Of a stretch of 64,000 nt of DNA, positions 34,001 through 46,400 are shown piece by piece (the stretch's first letter is position 1; each line of letters opens with the position of its first letter). The notes under the pieces were generated by a model. The model was not told the origin of the DNA. It was given only the letters and a program-made list of their open reading frames with translations, and did no database searches. The stretch is from Acestrorhynchus altus (lineage: Eukaryota; Chordata; Actinopteri; Characiformes; Acestrorhynchidae): contig JAVGWO010000026.1 of NCBI GenBank assembly GCA_034509495.1, positions 6,899,490-6,963,489 of the forward strand. The letters run 5' to 3'. The translations under genes were made by a program, and so were the position numbers.

Positions 34001-36505
34001 AGGCGGGGGTGGTGGTGGGGCTGCAGGTGGTGGGTGGGCAGGAGAAGGAGTGTATGAGGCTGGGAGGGCAGGGGTGGGGGGAGAGGGGCTGTAAGAGCGA
34101 GACAGTGAGGCCACAGCACTGGGAGGCAGTGAGGAGGGGGCTGAGGGGCTGTCGAAAGCTGTCTGAGCTGAAGGGATGAGGGGTGGAGGTGGAGGAGGGG
34201 CAGGGGGAATGAAGTACTCTGGGTGCTGGGCTTGCTGACCACTGTCAAAAACACATATGACATTTTAAATGTCCAGAGTGATGAACAATGCGAAAGATTA
34301 ATAAATGCAGTTATCAATACATAACTTGGTATAAAGATGCTGCTCTATCACACACACACACACAAATACACATGTGAACACGCGTGAAAACACACGCACC
34401 TGTAGTCTTTGGCCTGTGCTGGGCGAGGTCCGTTGAGGGCAGCGTCTGTGGCTGTGGGGCCGTGTGCTGTCTGACCCCTGGCCAGTGTTTGTCTGCCTGC
34501 TGGAGTGGACAGTGCGGCTGAGGGCCGGTAGCCCTGCTCCAAGCTTTGAGTCTGGCTCTGTGTTGGGGCCATGAGAAGCTCCTTGCCCTCGGTGCTGGAG
34601 TACGCACTGGAGGGAGCTGTCTGCTGAGCTGGGCGGCTCGGGCTGCCTGGATACGAGTGATCACCTATGTCTGACGCCACTGACCTAATAGCAGGGTAGA
34701 CACAGAGAGAGGCATTAGGTCTCTCTCAAGAGTACAGCTCTGACCAAAAACAAATGAGACAATTATAATTTGCAGTGTAAAAGTTATCAGTGATGCACCT
34801 TAAAAAAACATCATGGGGATTAGAAAGGGGACTTAGACATGAAACAGCACTTATTTGCCAAAGGTGGATAAAGAGAGTTCGGGACACGAAACTGACAAAC
34901 CCTGAACCCCAAATACTGATGTATCTTAAAGCAAAGCTACATAAAACAGGGCTGTAAAACTGGTTTCGAAGCAGTCTTGACCATTTTGTTTACGTCTGTG
35001 AAAATGATATAGGCCCAGCACACAAACAAGAGGCTTTCAATAAAAAGCAAGACTGAAAAGTCTAAAAAAACGAAAGGCAAGCTGATCAAAGATAAATATA
35101 GGCTGACGGAAGCGGATACTGATGTTGGTATTTGGCTTGAGGGCACCTCTGTAACTTCTAAAGGCTAATACGAGCTGACTGAAGCAAACAGTGACAGTGA
35201 CAAAAAGCTAACACTGGGTCAATCAAAGCAAGTACTGATTCTGCTATTAAGCACTACAGCACCTTTGGCACTTCTGAAAGCTAATGCTAGACCAAACTGA
35301 AGCAAGCAAATGTGTTTATCCAGTGTGAAGTCATCTCTGGAGCCTGTGAACCCTAAACATTAATGATAGGCCAACCAGCTATGTTTAGTTAGGTTGAGCT
35401 GGGGTTACACTACATGATTTTTACCCCGTCTTATGCCACGACTGTCAGTCTGTCCGAGTCTTTGCTGGTTGCCTGCAGATTGTTAATCAGTTGGATTCAA
35501 GAGTTGGAGAGAGAGTCGAGTAGTGTGTGGGGGGCAGAAACTCTTCAGATGAGTCAAAGCATGTCAAATTTTAGCTTTTATTCAACCTGCCTCCGAGCAT
35601 AATCTAGTAGTGCATTACAGGCAAAAGTACGACAGCTTGCTGTGGTCATTGTCTGTGTGGCCATTATGCACAAAAAACCCCTTTGACTGGTCAGCAGAGG
35701 CTAGCCTTCCTGCAAGGTAGATTTTAGCTTTTTGTTCTACCTTAAATGATGCAGCAGCTACATTCTGAAACGAGCATGTATCTGATACAGCAGCACAATA
35801 TAAGGTGGAACAGAATTTTTCTAAACAATCTCTCCTTTTCCGTGTATTTAACCTGGATGTGAGTTGACAGAGCTTATAGTTTCTAATTATCTTGCATCTA
35901 AACCTTTTATTTTATTTCAGCACCTGTTTTAATCCTCTAGTAAAACACTTTATAAAACTTGCTGAAAGTCCTAAAAGGCCTATTATTATTATGGTTTGTG
36001 TTGATAATGACAAATGTACTGAGATTCAAAGAAAAAAAAAAAGAATATCCACGGCCTTTAAGGGCTTCTGTAAATTTCATTTCTCGAATTCTATTTTTGA
36101 CAACAAGCCAAATTACAATCTTATACAGAGGAAAACCTTCATTATATAGTATTGCGCTGCTGGTCATGTGTTTAGCTTGATTGTTTTGCAGTAATTAGCG
36201 CTGAAGGAGTGCTGAATAGAACTTCTTGCTCAGACTATGAAGCACCACTAGATGGTAGCAGAGAGAAAGTTTTCATTCAATCTGAACTGCCAGGATGCAG
36301 ACTCTGGACCCCTGGCATTTCTCACCTGCTGTCAGGCGAGAGCGAGCCTTCTGATGACATGCCGTGGTACGGAGACGGGGTGAATCTGGCATCGGGGCGG
36401 AACTCTTTATCATATGCCAGAACGTTCCACTCCTGCCTGCGATTCCGAGCTTTCCGGACTTTCTTGACCTCCCGACCTGGATCTTCCACTTGTTTCTGCT
36501 GCTCC

Positions 36506-36563
<58 letters not shown>

Positions 36564-39500
36564 TGGGAAGGAAAAACAACAATAGGCAACATAGTAAGAC
36601 ATTTTATTGAAAGGAAAGGAAGCATAATGTGAACCCTTTGAACCCATCTCTACAGTGGTCTACAGTCTATAACCTACACACATGCTTAAAACCAAACCAC
36701 ATGCATACACACACACGCGCACGCACACACACACACACACACAGATTTTATCTATAAATTAGAGAAGCTGGTGAAACATGAAGACAGATGATGGGCCGAG
36801 TGGCCGGACTGAGAAACGGACGAGCAGTGAGGAAAAGAGGGAGAGGAGGGAGAGGGGTTGCAGTACGGTGGGTTTCTTACAGCAGAGCAGAGGGGGCTTC
36901 TGGGATGGGCCTGCCTGGACTTAGACTGGGCCAAGTGAGCCTGGGCTGGAACGCTTGTCTGGAGAGAGGGGGGAGAGTCTCGGGGGTTAGGGCTACAGCT
37001 CCAAATGCACGCACGCACGCACGCACACACACACGTACACACATGCACGCACACACACTTGGGGAAGTGGGATCCTGTGTAAGGGTGGTGAGACAGAAGG
37101 ATTGCGCTTCTGGTGCACACACAAAAAAACACTTACTGGTGTATGTTTATAGGGAGGGGGTGCTGCTTTTACCCTCTCCACACACACTAGATTAAGATTC
37201 ATCCAGGATGGAGAAGTGGGGGAGGGGATTAGTGTGTGTGTATCTAAGATGTCTACACAATGTACAAATGCTACTGCTGCAAGTTAAGCTAAATCACCAA
37301 TATCAGTGCCTTACTGGCTTCAGTGGTTAATGAGATTTTCCATCAGTGTTTCTGACAGAGTGTATCAGAGCGTTGTCAAAATGACTTGTCCCTTCCCCTG
37401 TTTCTTCTGTCTTTAATATAAAGACAACAACACTGAGTAAACACACAATGCTCCATTTATAGAAGACACCTCTTCATTTACGATACTGAGCCGAAAGGCG
37501 AAGCTCTGGATTTACCGGTCAATCTACGTTCCTACCCTCACCTATGGTCATGAGCTGTGGGTAATGACTGAAAGGACAAGATCGCGGACGCAATCGGCCG
37601 AAATGAGCTTCCTCCGTAGGGTGGCCGGGCGCTCCCTTAGAGATAGGGTGAGATCTGTGGTCACCCAGGAGGAGCTCCGAGTAGAGCCGTTGCTCCTCTA
37701 CATCGAGAGGAACCAGACTCGGGCACCTTTTTCGAATGCCCCCTGAACGTCTTCCTGGGGAGGTGTTCCAGACCATGGGGTAGACCCAGGACACGCTGGA
37801 AGGACTATGTCTCTCGGCTGGCCTGGGAACAACTCGTGGTCCCTCCTGGGGAGCTGGCTGAGGTGTCGGGGGAGAGGGAGGTCTGGGCATCCCTGCTTAG
37901 ACTGCTGCCCTGCGACACGGCCCCGGATAAGTGGAAGGAAGACGGACGGATGGACGGAGGGACCTCTTCCATTTGTGCTGCAATAACAGTTCTGACCATT
38001 CAACTCCACATGACCTCTAAAGGTGTCCTGTGTTATGTGGCACCAATACTGCATGTTAGCAGTTCTGCGAGCTGTGAGGTGGATCGTATCAATGAGCCTA
38101 AAGTGCCCATGACCCTGTGGCTGATTCATAGTAGTCCTTTCTTGAACAACTTTTGGTAAGTACTGGTCACTGCATAGACCTGCCTGATGTTTAGGAGATG
38201 CTCTGACCCTGTCGTCCAGACATCACAATTCTGCCCTTGTGAAAGTGGCTGTTAGATCAATGGTTTTCACTTCATTTGCCAGTCGGGCTAAAGCTGTGAA
38301 TGACTGATATATATATCAACCAGGTGAAAAAATGACTGCCCTCGCAGCCATTTTACTGGTGACACTCAGGCATGATCACCGTCAGACCTGTTGAATCTAA
38401 ACATAAAGAACCCGATCTGGTGGGGTGAAGCAGACTAGTCTCAAAAAGCAGCGCATGACACTGCACTCTAAAGAAATTCAAATAAAGTCATCGTCTACCA
38501 GTCTGGAAAGGGTTACAAGGCCATTGCTAAGGCTCTTTGACTCCAGTGATCCACTGGGAGAGCCATTACCCACAAATGGAGGAAACTGGAGGAACAGTAG
38601 AGAACCTTCCAACAAGTGTCCAGCCTACCACCATTTTACCAAGAGCACATCAAAGACTCCAGGAGCTCACAAAAGAGCCCAGACCAACATCTAAAGAATG
38701 GTAGCGCTCACTACTGCTGACCAATAAAAGACACAATGGCAGTCATCTGGATGACCCTCAGGACTTTTGAGTAATATTCTGTAAACTGAGAGTAAAAGGC
38801 AGAACCTTTTGGAAGACACTGGTCTGGGTACATACGGCGTGAAGCTTCCACTGCTCACCATCATAAGAACATCATACCAGCAGTCAAACATGGCGTAATA
38901 TTTAAAAAATTCAATAAAATGAAAACTGCTTTGTCTGTTTACTGGTGTTGATTTAATCTTACATTAAAATGATCTGGATGATCTGAAGGTACATATGTAC
39001 AACAGATGAAATTGGGAAGGGACAAATCCTTTTTCACTGTGCAGGTAAACGTGTTTTATGTGACAGACACTACATAACTGGGTGGCAGAAAGCTCATAAG
39101 GACGTATATTTCAGATTACTTTCATTACAGGTCAATGTAGTTTGAAGGAGGTGAGTGATGACTTGGACATGCAGTGACTTGGCGGGGTACACACTTCAAT
39201 GACCTATTAACTCCATTAGTAATGGTGGTGCGATATATAACCATTTAAATCGTTCCAGCAACAGGTTTTCCATTCATCTTATGAAAACTTGCTCAAAACA
39301 AAGAAGCTTTTCCTCTCAGGTTGAATGGCAAACCGAGCAACCACAACATTAAAACTACCTTCACAAGACCGTACAGGTACCCCTTGTGTCTCTGAAACAG
39401 CTTTGAAATGTCAAGACGTGGATTTCACAAGAACTCTTGAGGTCTCGCAATGTAAAAGGCACATCTTTAGAGGCAAAAGTCTTGTAAGTTGTGAGGTGAG

Positions 39501-39989
39501 GCCACAAGAGATCGCATCAGTGAGTCATGGGCACCTAGTAGCACTTTTACTGTGCATCTTACACCAGTTTCAGAAATACTCCAAATACTCCATTTTGATT
39601 CTTTTCTCTCAAATTCTTATACTTAGTTTTCATGCTCTTTAACAAACCACCTTCAACAACTGTTCAGAAACTGAACAAAGACTTTTCACTTACTGCCCAA
39701 TACATCCACTCATTGATAGATCCCACTGTAACGACAAAACCCACGTCACTTACTTCCCTTCTCAGTGGGTTCAGTGTTATGGCTGATGTATGCGGTGTAT
39801 CTTTGTATGTTTGTGTATTATGTTTGTGTGTGTTTGAGTGTAGAATCCTCAACCAGTAAGAAAACCTGGAACTAGAATATAGATTCAGATCAGCATTAGT
39901 GTCCATAATGGTCATGTTAGTAATGGAAGCAGCAACTTAAGATAATAAAACAAAAAAAAAATCTCTCAACCTTGGAGAAAAACAAATGA

Positions 39990-40048
<59 letters not shown>

Positions 40049-40338
40049 TCTGTCGTCTCTTCTCTTTCCTCTTGTCCTCTGTGGCTTGCAGCATCTTCTC
40101 CTTCCACAGATTGAAGAAGTAGGAGGGGTCTGTGTAAACAGCGCATCCTTTTGTCATCTCTGGAGAGAGAGGGAGAGAGAGGGAGAGAGAGAGAACAACA
40201 GAGAGGCAGAACAAGAGAGAACTGCCTTTATTATTCATTCTGTGTGTGTAGCGTCTCCTTGTCTTTCTGCGTCTTATTTGTCTCAGGCTGATGGAAACAG
40301 AACACGATAAACGTTTGATCCCCCCTCTCTCTCTATCT

Positions 40339-40427
<89 letters not shown>

Positions 40428-43400
40428 CTATCTGAAGTCGCTAACTGAATTATAATATTGCCATTATTATTACACAACATTATTTAATATACACCTATCA
40501 ACCATAGCATTATGATCACCTCCTTGTTTCTACTAGACATTAAATGCTTACTGGTTTCAAGGTAAACCACGATAAAATTTAGTATGGTTAGCAATACCAT
40601 TTTAAATTTCAATTATCATTACAACTGTGGTCAGTTAACACAGTTAGAGAGTCAACCAACGTTAATTACATGCTCTCAGACACAGCGCAGGTGGGACCAA
40701 GTGTCAGTCAGTCATTATCTTAGCTGCTACTTCCTAAACAGGGTCACGTTTAATCCAGATCCCACCTACAGTCATCAGGCGCCATCCAACTGGACAGGTC
40801 ACTAGTAAATCACAGAGTACCACAGACACACACAGTCACACTCAGACTTATGTGTTTAGCACGGCCAATTCACCTCCTATGTGTATTATTTTGGGAGGCA
40901 GGAGAACCCGGCGTGGACAAAGCGCCTCACAGACAGTGAACCAAGCAGGGATCCAACCCACAAGACCAGGCCCCTGAAGCTGTGGGACACGCACTACCTG
41001 CAGTGCCACCGTGCCACCCAGACATGATTGTATTTTGGTTTTTTTGTCTGAGCACAGAAACAGTCAACATTTTAGTCTCCTTTGTCACTACCATCCTAAC
41101 TTAGCTCAGAAGGCTGTGGACAATGCAACCACTGCTGGACAGTGGGCAGTAAGTGGACATGGTTTAAACACTGCAGCAGCATTGCTTTGTCTGTTCCACA
41201 GATACAGTGCAACACACACCAAAACACCACCACTATGTGATTGTCACTGCAGTGCTAACAACAACTCCCACCTATATAATACCTGCCCTGTGGTGGTCCT
41301 GAGGTGTCCTGAGTTTTGAAGAACAAGGTTAAAAGGGACTAAAAAGATATGCAGAGAACCAGCAGGACTACAATCTGTAATTATAGAACTACAAAATGCA
41401 CCTGTATGGACAGTGGAGCTGATCAAATCAACAGGAAAGACTGTAAGAACAAGGTCTTAATGTTATGGCTGATTGGTGTATTTAATACAATACTGTGTTC
41501 TTGCAAATCCTAACTTTGGAATCTTAACACATGTGAGATGATGATCTATGTTTGAGCAGTCATAATGGGTGTAATGTGTTTGAGTGCACAATGAATGTAC
41601 TAGTGAATCTCAAAAAATTAGAATATTATTATAAAGCTCACGTGATAATTTCATTCAAAAAGGTCAACTGTCATATTTTATATTCGTTACATGTAAAGTA
41701 ACATTTCAAGCCTTTTTTTTTGTTTTACTGTTGATCAATATAGCTCATGAAAACCAGAAATCCAGAATCTCAATCAAAATAATTCAATTAATAATTCAAA
41801 TTTCAATAGAAACACTAATCACAGTATCAACGTTAAAATTGTATCACTTTAAACGTACTGAGTATAAAATACGACAGTTTAATTTCTAAATTAAATTAGC
41901 AAAACTGACGGTATTAAACATTTTTGAGCTGCATTAGTAAGTATGATAATGATGGGGATGGTGATGAAGGCCTGACCTGTAAGGGGAGAGGATATTGAGT
42001 GGAGGGGGCTTGTCTCCGTGCTGGTAAATCTCCATCACAGGGTTGGGGATGGAAGCTCGAGACACCACCTGCTGATCCTGAGTGGTGGAGCTTTTAAAGG
42101 CCTTCCTCATGTTGATGTCCTGCAGAGAAACTGTGGAGAGATTGAGAGAGAACAAGAGCAGATGTTTACAAAAGGCATAAAGAAATAAAGGAAAAAGGTA
42201 GGAAAGTGTGAAGAAGGAATAAAGAAGGGAGGAATAATGGAAAGAAAGAATCTGCAGTAAGTACTCTTACTGAAACACTCAGGAAGTTCTGTTTGAAGCT
42301 TGACCTTTATAATGGGATTATCATACATTTTGACCTTTTGCTCTAAATTAGAACATTTCCAGTCAAGTCGAGTTCATGCTGACTCGCTCTTCAAACCCAA
42401 GGGCACTTACTGACAGAAATACACAAAAAAAAGGGTCAGATTTCAATGTCACCTGGAAGGACGATAAACGTTATCCAGACGTCTTGCCAAATCCCTTGTT
42501 ATTTCATTACAAATGAAGGAGATAAAAGGTCTGGAATTGATTTGTCTTAAATTTGCTTCTGGTAGCTATGAAGGTGAGCACTCAATTTGTGGTCCGATGT
42601 GAAAACCATTCCCGAGAGACAGAGAAGATATTTTGTCTGAAGTGTCCACATCTACAGTTTGGAACATCCCTAAGAACACAAAGGGTCCTAGGACCATGGA
42701 AGACAACTACAGTGCATGACATCAAAATATTTTCCTTGGTGTAGAAAAACTCCATCACAACATCTACTCGGGTCAAGAACACTCTCGAGAAGGTACCGTA
42801 TTTTCCAGAATATAAGCCGCACCGGAACATAAGCTGCACCCGCAAAGTTTTAAAGACAACCTGGAAAATAACATATATAAGAATATAAAGCTGCACCTCT
42901 TATGGTTTAAAGTGTGGGAAAAAAAAGTGGCGGCTTATAGTCCAGAAAATACAGTAGAACATCACTATCAAAGTCCATATTCAGAAATGATGAAGTAGGG
43001 TACTTAAACCGGAGGGGTCGAAGCCCACTTCATGGGTAGTGTTGGGCGAGTAGTCTGAGGCCCCAACAAATGGAGCAGGCAGAAGGAAAACCTCTTGGTC
43101 GGCCACCAGTTTATTAAGCAAAAACAAATATTTACATATGAACAACTGTGAATAAAGCTAAACTTTCCCACTAACTTCAGTGGTACAGACCAGCGACTAC
43201 ACCATGACAACGTCTCTAACAACACATATACACCACAGCAATGTCCCCACTCACTACCAGAGCAGGTTTATATACCGGTAGCCCCTCCCCCTGGGTTCTA
43301 CCAATATTAACACAGGTGATGTACTTAAAACCATATAAAATAATTATTGATACTCAATCACGTACAATATACATCGTTGATAAGTACAATTCAGCAAACA

Positions 43401-46400
43401 GATTCATCAAGTCTTCTTTTCATCAAACAAACACTGTGAGTGTTCAGACTCATTTTTAGCTCTTCTCAAGTCCAACCCCCCCCCTCTCCTAATACCAGAG
43501 GTGGACTCACCCAGGTGAGTAAAAACACGGAGTTCAGTCTCTTTACTCTTTTGCTCCTGGGTAGCTGTGGACAACACACGTGTGAGTCCAGGTATGTGTG
43601 TGACCTACGTGATGGTCATGAGTGCTCCAGCTTACATCATTACACTGAGAAACCCTGATCAGAAACTTCTACCAGAATGACAGAAAAAGAGCTCACGATC
43701 TGAAGCATTTCATACATGGTGGAGGCAATAATCTGGCCAATGGAACTCATTCACTAGTGTTTCTTGGAGATGTCAGGGCTAACAAGTCATAGGATGAACA
43801 GTTGACCAAACAAATGGACAGTGATCCAAAAAGTAACACCAATCAAAACCAGGAACTTCTTAAATCAAATAAATGAATGTGCTTAAGTGGCCAAAACAGG
43901 AACCAAACCTGTACAGATTCTACAAATTCTAAAACACTGCATCCCTGAGCAACTACTTATGGCTAGAACATTTCTTCAACGTTGCCTCCCTCTGTTCAGT
44001 AACTCAGGCTAAAGCTAACCCAACCAGCACTACCATCAGCTAGCAAGTCAGTTTGTCTGTCTCTGTCCATCCATACAACGTTCCCTACACTGTAAAGAGT
44101 ATTTCCTTGAAGAACCAGGTTACTCATATAACCTAGAAGCTCCTTCCAAACATAAAATGCTCTTACAGGTGCGGATAAAGTGTTTTGGGATTCCTGGCTC
44201 CTCGAATAACTATTTTGAATTAAGGTTCCTAGAGGACCTTTAGGCTACTATATTTGCACATTCAACCACACTACAAAGTATTGTGGTTCCTTGAAGAACC
44301 TCCAAAAATGTTGCTGCAAAATCTTGTTCCTTAGGCTATTATGTTTGGGGCTTGAATTGATCTCAAATAAACGTAGGTCTTTGCAAAGACTTTCAAGGTT
44401 CGATAAAACTCCATTAGCGGTTCCTGCACCGTTCCAAACTAAAGAACATTCCTCAAAGCTCATGTCCAGATTAATCTGTAGGAGTCTTGCTCTATTTATC
44501 TCGTTTAATGATTGTGTTCACTTTTTCTCCTACAACTCCAGAAAAGTCTCCGTCTATGTCCATCGCTCTTGTTCCTCCAGTTCAATTCAGCCCATAGAAC
44601 AGTTTCAGCAGATTCAAACATTTTTTTTCAAACAAAGTAAATTTATGAAGGTGTGAAGATCCACGCTTTGCCAGCCTGATCCCAATTTGAGTGCTTTTGT
44701 GTGCAGATACAGTTGATTTTTGGATCATATTTATAATAAACTTTCAACCTGGTCTAACATCTAACATCAAACATTATCTAGCATGGCATTTAATATGTGA
44801 TGCAAGTTTACAGTAATGTTCAACACAGCTTTATTTATTTATTTGTTTGTTTTCTATGATGACTGGAACCAGCCATGGTTTGATCATGCTGGTGTGATTG
44901 TCCTAAGGCTAACAGTGTGGGTGCACACACAGCTATAAAGTCTCTCTTCCCTTTTTGAAAGTGTTGCTCCATGAAAACTAAACACATACAGCTCAGTTCT
45001 CTGATGTCTCCTCTCCTCATTTCTCACGCTCTCGTATTCAGTTTTATAATGTCCACCAGAACAGTACTGGGAAAAATGGTTTCTTTGTCACCCCTGTACA
45101 TACAGGACAGTGGCAGCAAATCTGCTCCATCATTCATACAGAACAAGGTGGCCTGAAAAGTGTGGCAGTTGGTTACAGATGCCACAAAGGAAGCACACGT
45201 CAGCCGTCGTCCTCCAAAGCTGGCAGGGATAGGGCAGAACAGGAGAACATATGGGCATTAGGAATGATTAACTTAAGGGAGATAATTAACTGAAAAGTTC
45301 AGGGGAAAATACTCCAGTCCACTTAGATCCCTGACTGACCCCATTCATCTCATCAGGCCTTCTCCCATTATGCAGATCAATTTTAATACACTAATCATTT
45401 CACAACCACAGCATAACCCAGAGACCAGAGCATGGCCAAGACTGCTGGGTCACAAGAAAGTCCATCTCAGCCTTCAACAGACTATTGAGAGACAAAGCTG
45501 AACTGGTTACCTTATTTACATTCATTTGAGGTCCGGTTCGATTTTTTTTTTCCTGTCACAGTTAAGATAAAATCAAAGGGAGGTCTTTGGTCAGTTTACA
45601 GGATAGCCTTTTAGCAGAGCAGATATGGCAGAGCTAGGTAAATACCAGAGAAAATCCAGCTTAAGGCTCTTTAAAGCAAAGGGATTTCCATTGGAGCCTA
45701 TAGACGGTAAACAGAGCACTGTCCAGGACAGGACAGATGGCCATTCTCACATTCTCTCTCTCTCTTACACACACAATGATTCCACAGTGTCACAAACACA
45801 TTAAATGGCACCAGGTTTGCGCCACTGTGTGGGAAGTGAGATGCAGCTCCATATGGCCCACTGTTGCTTTAAAGAGCAGCATATATGTTCGCTCAGGAAT
45901 CCTCTTAGGATTCAAATCAAACACTAGACATTTGAGTTTTCTGATTTCTATCAGGATAGTATGAACACTAGTAGCAAACACTATTTCATCATATTGTGAT
46001 ACATTTAATTGTGAATATGCTTTTCTTGAATATATATATAATTTTATAACTCTGACTGCAGAGCTGGATAGAAAATAGGATCAATCCAGCACAGAGAACT
46101 AATTTATTGAGGTAACTGTCAGTCTGAGCTACTACAGCTTCCAATATAATCCAAATGCCAGCCATTTGCTCACTGTCCCAGACCTAACCAGCTGTCACGC
46201 GTCTCAGATCATGTACAGGGCAGTATACAACTCGCCTTCATTGGAATTTGACCACTACTATAAACATTTTACTCTGACTGAACTATAGTAATGGTACCGC
46301 CAAGCTCCTGTTATTGTCAAATAAGAAACTCATAGGAAGCAGCGCTGGAACACTTCTCTCGAGAAGGCCCGTAGCTGCTCCGTCGCATTCTGCATGATGA

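Noticed and set aside
40047..40159. Calling wasf3 a pseudogene because of the exon 5 indel
   Set aside because: All other exons, splice sites and domains are intact, so a local sequence error or single allele is more likely than a dead gene.
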